Assembly: GCA_013115145.1 (NCBI GenBank)
Contig: JAAPAO010000358.1
Coordinates: forward strand, 1 to 36,814
Direction of reading: 5' to 3'
Length of the DNA: 36,814 nt
Source: Perkinsus chesapeaki
Taxonomy: Eukaryota > Perkinsozoa > Perkinsida > Perkinsidae
This document shows positions 1 to 8,384 of the stretch, piece by piece. How positions within the stretch are numbered: position 1 is the stretch's first letter; every line of letters starts with the position of its first letter. Both the position numbers and the translations under genes were made by a program. Under the pieces are notes generated by a model. That model did no database searches and had not been told where the DNA came from. It was given only the letters and a program-made list of their open reading frames with translations.

Positions 1-1510
1 GGATTTTCGTTTGAACCTATTCCACATACTGAGTTAAATTTTCGGGGCACTTTGAATTTTGGCCACACCGTGCGACCGATCAGAAATGGTTTTTGGATGA
101 ATGCACCAAGCTCGATGCAATGCTAGGAAGGATGCTACTGAACGCTTCTAGGTCGACTCCTGCGGAGCTGATGGCCAAGGCGGCAGCGGCAGTAGCTAGA
201 CCCACCTGGTGGGAGGCAAGGCTGAGAGTGGCGAAATACTGGCTGCACCGCAGCACAGCCGACCAACCTGGCTGGCTTACAAAGCTGGTCAAGAAATGGG
301 GGGCAAGATCTCCGATGGCACACAAAGAGCACTTCGTTAAATCGGACTGGGACCCACCGGAGGGCCTAAAAATAAACGTCGATAAGGACTATGGATGGAC
401 ATTGGAGCCCGATCGGAACCTGATAATATTCAGCGACGGATCGCTAGTAGATGATCGCAGGCGGAATATCCAGGCCGGAACAGGACTAGTAAGAGTGGGC
501 TCTGAAGTGAACCGACAAAGGGAGTGGCTGGCAGAGTACAGGGCCTACAAAATAACACAGCCAGCGAACATCTGCCAGGCCGAGCTTTTGGGAATCCTCC
601 AATCGCTAATATGGGCTGAACAGAGAGAGGAATCCAGAATCAGCATCTTCCTAGACTCCAGAGCAGCGATACTGGCAGTGAAAGGAGAACGGGAAACGGA
701 ACTAATAAGGAGGATCAGAAGACTCATCGATAACATCGCGGCGAAGGGGAGGGCGATTGAGATAAACTGGACAAAAGGGCATGGGGGGAACCCGCCGAAC
801 GAAGCTGCCGACTGGGCAGCCAATTATGGCAGAAGGGGCGGGCCAGGATCGGTGAAGGTGGACTACATCCCAACACCGGTAGCCTACACCGCAAGGGAGA
901 TCAACATAGCGGCGGAAACCGAGCTGGAACAGCGCTGGGAGAGAAAGGGTAAGGGCCTGGCCTGCAACAGGATAGGTCTCTCAATGGGACCGAAGCAGAT
1001 GGCCGCAATAATGCGGAACTCACTGAGATTGAAGACGGCAGACCGCAAGAAGCTATGGGAACTTATAACCTATCACGGAAACGTGAGAGGATACAAGGGA
1101 AGGAGCAAGCAGTACACCGGGCAAAGCACCGGATGCAGGTACTGCAACGCAGAGAAGGAGACAATAGCCCACTGGCTCTGGTGCGAGGCACCAAAAATGA
1201 GGATGTTGAGGGGAAAGTGCTTCCGATCAGGAAGTCCTGCACATGCTGGCAAGGGCTCCTCTCCAACTGTCAATGCCTTAAGGCTAGTCCGCGAGGCAGT
1301 CTGTGGAGGGGGAATTAAGCTTAGGCAATTGACTAAGTTCCTAAGGGCAGTGGTACCAGACTGGTCATCCGGGGGGGACCAGGCTGTCCACGACTCCCGA
1401 AACGGGACATCAACCTCAGGGTTGAATTAGCGGGCAAGTCCCGCGGAGCGAGCGGGTATACTGCCAATTAGAATGCAGGGATTACCGCACTTGAGCTCCA
1501 CAAACAAACA
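1..1510 (+). mobile_element. 3' end of a non-LTR (LINE-type) retrotransposon
   Basis: This is the 3' part of a LINE running in from the left edge. It holds the C-terminal RNase H and zinc-knuckle end of ORF2, stop TAG at 1428-1430, then about 70 nt of 3' UTR with a GC-rich inverted repeat (cccgc/gcggg near 1440-1455) and a short (CAAA)n-like tail at about 1502-1521. No reverse transcriptase palm is present, and the reading frame is closed upstream of position 33, so the copy is either 5'-truncated near the window edge or broken there. The tail abuts a 9-nt microsatellite, which may have been the insertion target. No target-site duplication can be checked because the left flank is missing or uncertain. 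Confidence 0.75.
33..1430 (+). CDS. LINE ORF2 C-terminus: RNase H domain plus CCHC-like zinc knuckle (partial)
   Basis: The frame is open from 33 to the TAG at 1428-1430; there is no good ATG, and the first start-like codon is TTG at 93, so this is a fragment, not an independent gene. Counting from 93, residues about 108-245 are an RNase H fold with the acidic catalytic set visible: D115 in FSDGS, E164 in AELLGIL, D188 in FLDSRAA, and the KGHGGNPPNEAAD motif with H230 and D240. Near residue 355 comes CRYCNAEKETIAHWLWC, the Cys-Cys-His-Cys knuckle that follows RNase H in Jockey/I/R1-type elements. RNase H would remove the RNA template during second-strand synthesis. The N-terminal 90 residues look like the RT thumb/linker. 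The RT itself is absent, so the fragment cannot transpose alone. Confidence 0.8.
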   Translation, partial: VKFSGHFEFWPHRATDQKWFLDECTKLDAMLGRMLLNASRSTPAELMAKAAAAVARPTWWEARLRVAKYWLHRSTADQPGWLTKLVKKWGARSPMAHKEHFVKSDWDPPEGLKINVDKDYGWTLEPDRNLIIFSDGSLVDDRRRNIQAGTGLVRVGSEVNRQREWLAEYRAYKITQPANICQAELLGILQSLIWAEQREESRISIFLDSRAAILAVKGERETELIRRIRRLIDNIAAKGRAIEINWTKGHGGNPPNEAADWAANYGRRGGPGSVKVDYIPTPVAYTAREINIAAETELEQRWERKGKGLACNRIGLSMGPKQMAAIMRNSLRLKTADRKKLWELITYHGNVRGYKGRSKQYTGQSTGCRYCNAEKETIAHWLWCEAPKMRMLRGKCFRSGSPAHAGKGSSPTVNALRLVREAVCGGGIKLRQLTKFLRAVVPDWSSGGDQAVHDSRNGTSTSGLN

Positions 1511-2109
1511 AACAAACAACTCCTACAACCACTACAACCACTACAACCACTACAACCACTACAACCACTACAACCACTACAACCACTACAACTACTACAA
1601 CCACTACAACTACTACAACTACTACAACCACTACAACCACTACAACCACTACAACCATTACAACCACTACAACCACCACGACCACTGCAACCACTACTCG
1701 GCCCCATGAGCCAGTCGTTGATAAATGTGAATTCCAGCGCAGGTTATACGAGTGTCGTGAAGATAGGGTTCCGCCGATATGCAGAGGCCTCTACTGGACC
1801 GACTCAACTTTCAAGCATATGTGTTTCGATGAGGGAGATGGTAAATGTGGCTATGGTAAGGCCAACAGGCCAGTAAGATGCAAGAGGACGACTCCCCCAA
1901 CTCCTTACAAGCCTCGCAACTCATGTGATGTATTCTGTAACGAGCACGGCAACAATCTCTGTGCGAAGGAAGGTTATCACATCGAGTGCAGGCGTGATAA
2001 TCACGTCTGTCGAGGACTTTACACTGACAGATATAGGTCTGGTATTTGTCTCGACCCTGTGGATCAGAATTGTGGTGACAGTCCGTTTAGCGTCGCTGTG
2101 AGATGTTGA
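1495..2109 (+). pseudogene. 5'-truncated copy of the secreted Cys-rich protein gene
   Basis: The open frame starts after an in-frame TGA at 1492-1494 and runs to the TGA at 2107-2109. There is no signal peptide, no first Cys-rich domain and no ATG before 1819. It contains a poly-Thr linker, then a six-Cys module (about 1726-1881) and an eight-Cys module (about 1915-2106) matching the second and third modules of the intact gene at 4623-5567. The coding part is undamaged. The lost 5' half coincides with the LINE sequence, so truncation by retrotransposon insertion or rearrangement is the simple reading. Positions 1750-2058 match 5208-5516 with one mismatch, while the flanks differ much more. 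It could still be expressed from a LINE-borne promoter, but I see no evidence for that. Confidence 0.75.
1527..1690 (+). repeat. 9-nt microsatellite (ACAACCACT)n coding poly-Thr
   Basis: About eighteen units of acaaccact and point variants (actactaca, ccattaca, ccaccacg). In the frame of the downstream Cys-rich fragment every unit reads Thr-Thr-Thr, so it corresponds to the mucin-like linker of the intact gene at 4623-5567. That linker, however, has Cys-Pro in every repeat and this one has none. Confidence 0.9.
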
Positions 2110-2306
2110 TCAAATGAGTTTCTTAGGACTCTCACTACCTGCCTGACGCCATCAGGCTCATGGCAATTCTGTTGTTTGTTGATCTTGCCTACTAGAAATC
2201 TAGTACGAGCCTGCTGAACAGACCCTGTTCAACAGGGCCTGTTGGACTTGAGTCTTGAACAGCAAGCTTGTTGCGTTTGTATTGAGTCAAACAGAATTTC
2301 GTTGTC

Positions 2307-2325
2307 GACTCAGCGGCGCTGAGTC
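2307..2325. repeat. Perfect palindrome, 8-nt arms, 3-nt centre
   Basis: Arms GACTCAGC and GCTGAGTC around GGC. It belongs to the class of odd-centred inverted repeats seen across the non-genic parts of the window. Confidence 0.9.
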
Positions 2326-2912
2326 AGCCCTACAAAGTACCAGACAGTCGCATGACAGTTTCTCGGAATGTGTACATGAAGCGGCTATCCTTAACTCTAG
2401 TAACTAGAGTCTCCGTGAATTGAGGTAATCATATATCCGGATTCCTAAAAGTTTACCCTGCTGCTCCAGGTCGATCTCATAGTAACTCAATTCTATCATC
2501 TTCAGTGATAATGATAATAAAAATGAAGGGATAAGTGGTTATTCTGTCTAACCAACTAATTTATGTACTCGTGTGCCATTATACGTATACGTAGCTCTAT
2601 ACGTTATCCACTGTAGCTTCGAGTGACAAGTGCAAGTAACTACAAGTAAAATTTACTTAGTCAACAAGTTGGATTCCGCGGACAGCAACAACCCATCATA
2701 GTCGGTTCACCCGACTCGGGTGGAATAAAAGTTGGCGGCAGATGAATTGCTTTCCCTGGTCCATGCTCTCCGTCTCAGCCCTTCTCTGGACCTCTCGGAT
2801 CCATAGAGAGTTCTGCTGGCGGGAGTTCAAGAATGAGAACAGGCGCTGGCTGGACTCCCATATCGAGGAAGTTATGAACACATCTGTTCCTGCTGGTGTC
2901 ATAATGTCAAGC

Positions 2913-2988
2913 ACCGTCTCGGCATAGCTCGTATCGACAACTTGTCGATCGCCTGCTCAGCTATGCCGAGACGGTTGTCGACGACAAC
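2913..2988. repeat. Nested hairpins: 17-bp stem enclosing and followed by shorter palindromes
   Basis: Positions 2913-2929 and 2959-2975 are perfect 17-nt reverse complements (arm begins ACCGTCTCGG). The loop contains another perfect palindrome at 2933-2949 (arms ATCGACAA/TTGTCGAT, centre C). A third (arms GTTGTCG/CGACAAC, centre A) overlaps the right arm at 2974-2988. Such nesting could form a cruciform in DNA or a stable fold in RNA. Confidence 0.9.
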
Positions 2989-3040
2989 GTAATGTATACT
3001 ATCACTCCGAATATTGCTCAATATATTAGATATTAAAAAG

Positions 3041-3063
3041 GTGTAGATTCTACACTGTAGAAT
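3041..3063. repeat. Two overlapping single-centre palindromes
   Basis: GTGTAGA/TCTACAC around T (3041-3055) overlaps ATTCTACA/TGTAGAAT around C (3047-3063), so each shares an arm with its neighbour. The same ACACTGTAGA-type core recurs at 5791-5809. Confidence 0.9.
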
Positions 3064-3101
3064 AGGACAGACGTGCAAGAACATGGAATACTGCGATCTG
3101 A

Positions 3102-3120
3102 TGTCAATCAATGATTGACA
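3102..3120. repeat. Perfect palindrome, 9-nt arms, 1-nt centre
   Basis: Arms TGTCAATCA and TGATTGACA around A. Followed at 3156-3170 by ACTCTC/GAGAGT around CGG. Confidence 0.9.
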
Positions 3121-4352
3121 ATCATTCAGCAATTAAGTTCTTCTAATTAATACTCACTCTCCGGGAGAGTCTCTCCCACTAACACAGTTTGAAATTGAGA
3201 GTCCCACCAATTGACACATGACGGGCGGAATGAAGTTGTCAATTCTACTCCGCTAGTCATGTGTGAATTACTGTTGTAACCAACTCTCACGAGAACTCAA
3301 TTCACGGACTCTAATTACTTTTGACACCCTTCAGATCACAGCGATCAGATCACTTGTGTAGGAGATGCTGTCGCGCTATGAGAGGAGTAGCGTCGAGGAG
3401 AGACTCTCTCGAAACAAGTCTTATGAAAACTGCCTATGAAGAGCCAAGTAATCACGACACGACAAGTCTAAAACAATAATGATTTGGTAGTTTCAATCAA
3501 CGTATGCGCGAATGTCACGCAAGCGCCCAACGCGGGGGCGCACAATTTTCTGCGCCCCACACAACAGCAGAAATCTCTGGCATAACAGAGGTTCACGGAC
3601 ACAGGACCTATCAATAACACATTACCACAGTGTCATGTCTACTAAGTCATTATCTAGTAAAATTGCTTCAGCGCAGAAAGGGGATGTCGAGCTGCTTATT
3701 AATTATTTTGATTATTGGACCAGGTTTACCCGAGGTGAAGGCCATACTGGGAAACAGCAATACTCGTCCTGCTTGACGGTATTCTTGCCTCACTTTGGTT
3801 TCTTGAGTTCCCTGATGGTTAACAGCCGGACATACCGCGCGCAAGTTTGAGGGCTGCATTGCACTAGAATACATTCCAAATATCACAAATTGCGGCCCAC
3901 AATTTGTAATTCACAAACCCAGGATGGTGGTAACTCTGTTTCGCTCTTACCAGTTTTGTGCGCTGAGGAGGGGCTCCACGCGCGTGGTACTATAGGGCGA
4001 TATAACACTGCGTTTCTGGCCCATTCAGAGCCTATTTCCGTCTACAAGATTCCCAATTTTATTATACCGAACTTTGCCAAACATTCTCTCAGACTTCCGG
4101 TTCATCAACTCACTATATAAAGTAGACAAAAAAAGCACGAAGTGGCGCGGAGCTGATTTGTTTCACTGTCTCCAAATATTGAATTACAAGACGGAAGAGA
4201 CCTCCACAGGAACTCGCGACGATTCATCCGGGGGTGATGAATAAATCGGCCACAAGGACCATCCCAGCTCCGCTTTGTACGTATTAGGCTCTACTATACT
4301 ATGTGTCCACGCTCAAGCTGAAAAAGATACCGCCGTTCCACGGGTGGTGGCG

Positions 4353-4375
4353 TTGGCTAGTGTTATGCTAGCCAA
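4353..4375. repeat. Inverted repeat upstream of the Cys-rich gene
   Basis: TTGGCTAG and CTAGCCAA separated by TGTTATG, about 250 nt before the start codon. The role is unknown. Confidence 0.8.
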
Positions 4376-4622
4376 TCGATGTATGCTGCTTCACAAGCTC
4401 CATAGTGCTCCTTTCTGGTCGCTTATAGTACGGTAGCTAAAGTCGCAAATATGACATTTGCTCGAAATAGGCCTCTCGTGGCTGCATACAACCCTCCATG
4501 TCATGGGGACATAATACTCCCGGCGCACAGGGCACGAAGTGTATAAGCGTGACGCCGTGCCTCAAGCTGATTTAATCGACACATTTCCGTTTATTAACCC
4601 TGGAGCGGTTGCTCTCTTTGTT

Positions 4623-5567
4623 ATGATGAAATCTTTTTACTTAGGTGCAGTCGCCCTGGTTCTTTCTAGTTCTCTGGGTGACTCTGATATTGCAAGGGAC
4701 TGCAAATCATTCTGTGACCAGTACAGCGAGGGTGCTTGTACTCGTCATGGTGGTGATTTTAAATGTCTGCGTGGGGAGCTCGTTAACTCCTGCTCCATGC
4801 TGTTCTGGACTGATTCCGCGAAGACTAAAATATGTATTGATGTAGAAGGTGGTGGATGTGTGCATTCTGCAATGAAGATTCCGGTAGAATGTGGAGGCAA
4901 CCCTTCTACCGTTACTACTGCACCCTGCCCGACAACAACTCCTGCACCCTGCCCGACAACCACTCCTGCACCCTGCCCGACAACCACTCCTGCACCCTGC
5001 CCGACAACCACTCCTGCTCCCTGCCCGACCACTACCACTACTCCTGCTCCCTGCCCGACAACTACAACTACTCCTGCGCCCTGCCCGACAACTACAACTA
5101 CTCCTGCTCCCTGCCCGACTACTACCACTACTCCTGGACCCTGCCCGACCACTACTCCTCAGCCTGAGCCCGTCGTTGATGAGTGTAAATTCAACAACAA
5201 ATTGTATGAGTGTCGTGAAGATAGGGTTCCGCCGATATGCAGAGGCCTCTACTGGACCGACTCAACTTTCAAGCATATGTGTTTCGATGAGGGAGATGGT
5301 AAATGTGGCTATGGTAAGGCCAACAGGCCAGTAAGATGCAAGGGGACGACTCCCCCAACTCCTTACAAGCCTCGCAACTCATGTGATGTATTCTGTAACG
5401 AGCACGGCAACAATCTCTGTGCGAAGGAAGGTTATCACATCGAGTGCAGGCGTGATAATCACGTCTGTCGAGGACTTTACACTGACAGATATAGGTCTGG
5501 TATTTGTCTCGACCCTATCGATCAGAATTGCGGTGCCAGTCCGTTTAGCGTCCCTGTAAGTTGCTGA
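4623..5567 (+). CDS. Secreted Cys-rich protein with three related modules and a Thr/Pro/Cys linker
   Basis: Start taken at ATG 4623 because the next about 19 residues (MMKSFYLGAVALVLSSSLG) form a clear signal peptide; the frame is open further upstream without a better ATG. The mature protein (314 aa precursor) has module A at residues 27-90 with eight Cys (C27, 31, 39, 48, 57, 71, 79, 90), a linker with nine copies of [A/G]PCPTTT(TT)P, a six-Cys module B and an eight-Cys module C. The modules share C-x(2)-L-[YF]-W-T-D or a variant and a [PI]V-x-C end, so they arose by internal duplication; B has lost the first Cys pair. The linker is mucin-like and probably O-glycosylated, and each repeat adds a Cys that could cross-link chains. 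An extracellular wall, adhesion or surface role is inference; I do not recognise a named family. No intron is seen. A truncated paralog lies at 1495-2109. Confidence 0.85.
   Translation: MMKSFYLGAVALVLSSSLGDSDIARDCKSFCDQYSEGACTRHGGDFKCLRGELVNSCSMLFWTDSAKTKICIDVEGGGCVHSAMKIPVECGGNPSTVTTAPCPTTTPAPCPTTTPAPCPTTTPAPCPTTTPAPCPTTTTTPAPCPTTTTTPAPCPTTTTTPAPCPTTTTTPGPCPTTTPQPEPVVDECKFNNKLYECREDRVPPICRGLYWTDSTFKHMCFDEGDGKCGYGKANRPVRCKGTTPPTPYKPRNSCDVFCNEHGNNLCAKEGYHIECRRDNHVCRGLYTDRYRSGICLDPIDQNCGASPFSVPVSC
4917..5160 (+). repeat. Tandem coding repeat CPTTT(TT)PA in the Cys-rich gene linker
   Basis: Nine in-frame units of 24 or 30 nt built on ccctgcccgacaac and variants. Units 1-4 and 9 carry three Thr and units 5-8 carry five, so unit length changes in steps of two codons. 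The paralog at 1495-2109 carries an unrelated pure Thr microsatellite at the same place. Confidence 0.85.
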
Positions 5568-5790
5568 ACCCCTTAAGCCTGCCATTACCTGCCTGATGGC
5601 GGTTTTCGCTCTATTTGGCTTCTCCGCGATTTCTTATACGTGGGTTCAGAGAGCTTGTTAGACTTGAGTCTATAATCGCTTTGTTGCAATGTGTTGCGTT
5701 TGTTTGTTAATCATGAGTATCTAATATTGGATCATACTCACATATCGGCATCTTCTGGTGGACTGTTGTGTGTATAGCAGTTGTGCTGTG

Positions 5791-5842
5791 GAGTCTACAC
5801 TGTAGACTCTACAGGGTTTACTGTAAACCCTGTGTAACACAG
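5791..5842. repeat. Three consecutive single-centre palindromes
   Basis: GAGTCTACA/TGTAGACTC around C (5791-5809), ACAGGGTTTAC/GTAAACCCTGT around T (5811-5833) and CTGTGT/ACACAG around A (5830-5842) follow head to tail, the last two sharing bases. About 230 nt past the Cys-rich stop codon, so they could sit at the end of its 3' UTR. Confidence 0.9.
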
Positions 5843-6506
5843 GAAATTTCCGGAAACGTTTTCGGGAATTCCGACGAATTGGCAATCCGCAATGAAACAT
5901 GAAAAACTGGCCATTTTTTCAATGGAGATGGGCACTTTACCCGGATACGGTGACGGTACGGTACGAGTTGGGGAAAGAAGTACGGTTTGCTGTACGGCGG
6001 CCGCAGCTGCACGGGTTCAACTTCCTGGGAGCCCCTCCAACTTATACCAACACAACATACTATAGTTCTAGAACCGAAACTGTCGAAATCAAAAAGCACT
6101 CTGTCTGTTATTTGATGCAAATACACAATTATCCGAGATGCTAGTGAGAGCCGAGGAGAATCTGGACTGTTTCTGGGAGCCGCGGCTTGAAGCCGCGAGC
6201 TTCGATCTCGTCAACTTCATCGATTTCTTCTGTCCCATCTCGAATACCGTAGTAATTCATTAGCAGTCTGAGAGTCTGCTTCACTCTCTTCACGACTCCC
6301 GTTACTGCTGTATCGAGGATCAAGAAAAGTAGAAGCGACACATAAATGGCTACGTACATGCTCAGGTTTCAGAGCAAAATCGAAATAGTCTTCCAGAGAG
6401 GGGATTAGCAACTTACAACACCGAGCAACCCTAGACTGGCCGTGACTCCGTTTTCCTAGCAGAGTGAGGATGATATGGTATAGTGCAAGCTTGAAGAACG
6501 CATATT

Positions 6507-6634
6507 CGTGTAGCTCTTATCCGTACAGTTGCAACACATACAGTTTTGAGCCGTACAGTTGCGTTTGGTACAGTGTTATGTCATCTTTTTGCACTTCGTA
6601 CAGTGCCATCTCGTACAGTATTAAATCGCACAGT
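6507..6634 (+). repeat. Degenerate 15-nt repeat, consensus CGTACAGTN7
   Basis: The octamer cgtacagt or a one- to two-base variant falls at 6507, 6522, 6537, 6552, 6567, 6597, 6612 and 6627, an exact 15-nt register with one eroded unit at 6582. Read on + from 6464, this gives a five-residue repeat with Tyr-Ser at fixed positions (for example PYSCN, EPYSC, TSYSA, ISYSI). Coding or not is unclear. Confidence 0.75.
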
Positions 6635-7222
6635 GTCCACACATGTTATTCTCTCTCAGAGAGATAACATTGCTTCAGCCTTTTTAGACCTGCCTTCTAC
6701 TTCTTGTCGAGCCTTGCATAACAATTCGTGCCCCCTAATGCCAGTAAGGCTGGCCCGACTCATCTTGATAACTTTCTTGCAGCGTGCCTTATCGGGAGCT
6801 CAAGTTGAAGGCGTCAGAGGGTTGAGGTATACTACTACAGAATCTGTACTCTGGTGTAATCCTATAATATGATTCCTATTGCCCATCTTCTCAAACGATG
6901 CCTGCCCTTAGCGCCTGAGACACTTCGCCCACCCCTGTCATGTTTTTCTCACACATATAGCAATACGAGGTATACTCTAGCGCTCCTTCAATAATAAGCT
7001 CGTGTGTTACTGGCATGTTAGGCCATTAGCGATACCACAGAGCTTCTAGACCAGAGGCGGGGTGTGCGGCACACCGTGTGCCACTCGATTTTTCACTAAC
7101 ATAATCAAAACGTTTGCCCAGATGCTTTAAAATCCTTTCGTAGAAAACGCTCATGAACCCCTACAACAAGTTTAACCTCTCTAGGTCCTCGGAAGCTGGG
7201 CATTCTATTATATTTGGTATCG

Positions 7223-7267
7223 AAGCCGACTTTTACTTCGAATCCATTCGAGTTTGGAGGTCGGCTT
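7223..7267. repeat. Inverted repeat with 8-nt arms
   Basis: aagccgac (7223-7230) and gtcggctt (7260-7267) with an inner imperfect palindrome acttcgaat/attcgagt at 7236-7254. Confidence 0.75.
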
Positions 7268-7911
7268 TGAACTCGCTGAGCTCGCTCCCACTCGTTTGAA
7301 GAGATACCGAGTTTTAAGCAAGCTTCGTATAGACGGCCTCAGAACTCGAGGGATACTATCATTGTTTGTGAGAATGAACCGCACTCCTCAAACCGGGCAT
7401 CACATTGTTATCATACGAATAAGATGCGTCCATGTTAAAATGTTGCGAAAACGGCTTACTCTTGTCTACATTTTCTCAATTGTGTTCGTCTTTCTTTCAA
7501 GCGAACCTCCAAACCACTCCACTACAGTGTTTTATTCTCGTTATGGTTCGCATAGAAATATCTTAACACGTGGCAGTCCCGCACATGAGAGGAGGCTCCC
7601 GCCGCAGCCATTCTGTAGCCCACCTTCTCATCATCAACCCTATCAGTTGTTCAGCATTAAACTCCCACCGAGCATGGCCTAACTTCACCTCACATATACA
7701 ATTAGTCGCTGAATGCTTCCGTATATTTCTGATCGCGGTGGAGGGTAACGGTGTGTGTAACAGTCATAGTTTTGAAATCCAAGTACGAGAAAGATGCTAT
7801 TGTCTGTTGCATTTTGAGGTAGTGCAACACTACTTCGAGTAGCTCGCTTATTTTCAATGGTACTGTCTGTAGTGCTTGCTATAAAATAGTCGAGGTTATC
7901 TCTTTATCTCA

Positions 7912-7928
7912 ACTTGTCATTGACAAGT
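7912..7928. repeat. Perfect palindrome, 8-nt arms, 1-nt centre
   Basis: ACTTGTCA and TGACAAGT around T. A near relative (CTGACAA/TTGTCAG) lies at 19571-19585. Confidence 0.9.
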
Positions 7929-8384
7929 AACATCTACAAGCCAACCAAAGGTTTACGATTGCGTAAGAACTCGGTTTTCCACTATATTTCTCGGGTTTCA
8001 CGGAAAGGTCACAATTCTCCATAAATGACGATGAACGGATTTCTTGCCGTTGCTCCTGAAGCTCGTGAGACGAGGAAATCTTGTTGGAGAAAATTCGGGC
8101 TGGTTTTTGAAGAAGATAATTTCAGGTGATAGAGCAGCATATGATGACGCTAGGTTCAGAAGGAATGTATTTGATGTTTCCTATCGGTCCAGGAGTATAT
8201 TGCCATTCGGAACGCACTAGGAACACTCCCCCATGCGGCTCTGCTACTCAATACTGTATATTGTCCGTCCGGTGCGGTTGTGGTGCATTACAGCGAGTTC
8301 ACTTTTGGAACAGCCTCGAATGATGAGTGTTTTGATTGGTAGTTAATGACTTGATTAAACACAACAACAACAAGTGAGAAATTT

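Larger units (their letters stand above)
2110..4622. other. Intergenic, no supported gene; many short palindromes
   Basis: Short open frames here (for example 2742-2927, 3512-3850, 3890-4120) have no family motif, signal peptide or repeat support, and I do not call them genes. The first about 200 nt resemble the 3' flank of the intact Cys-rich gene (shared gttagacttgagtc-type and tgttgcgtttgt stretches), so the duplication included 3' UTR. What stands out is the density of perfect inverted repeats with 1- or 3-nt centres at 2191-2242, 2307-2325, 2394-2410, 2582-2593, 2913-2988, 3041-3063, 3102-3120, 3156-3170 and 4353-4375. Confidence 0.6.
5568..8384. other. Intergenic, no supported gene
   Basis: After the Cys-rich gene there is a palindrome chain (5791-5842), a 15-nt periodic repeat (6507-6634), a hairpin at 7223-7267 and another palindrome at 7912-7928. 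The longest open frames (7254-7682, 5899-6144, 6546-6872) lack any recognisable motif and have codon content like non-coding sequence. Unidentified small genes cannot be excluded. Confidence 0.55.

Noticed and set aside
1482-1709. Long Val-, Cys/Ser- and Tyr/Asn/His-rich open frames on both strands across the microsatellite
   Set aside because: All six frames of a 9-nt repeat are open; only the Thr frame continues into the Cys-rich modules.
2191-3263. CRISPR array or rho-independent terminators
   Set aside because: The repeats are all different in sequence, not regularly spaced, lack U-tracts, and the DNA is eukaryotic.
4745-5334. Open frames opposite and shifted to the Cys-rich gene
   Set aside because: Shadows of the repeat-coding linker; the true frame has a signal peptide and conserved Cys spacing.
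7254-7682. 142-codon + strand gene
   Set aside because: No motif, no signal, ends in low-complexity; codon content is like the flanking non-coding DNA.
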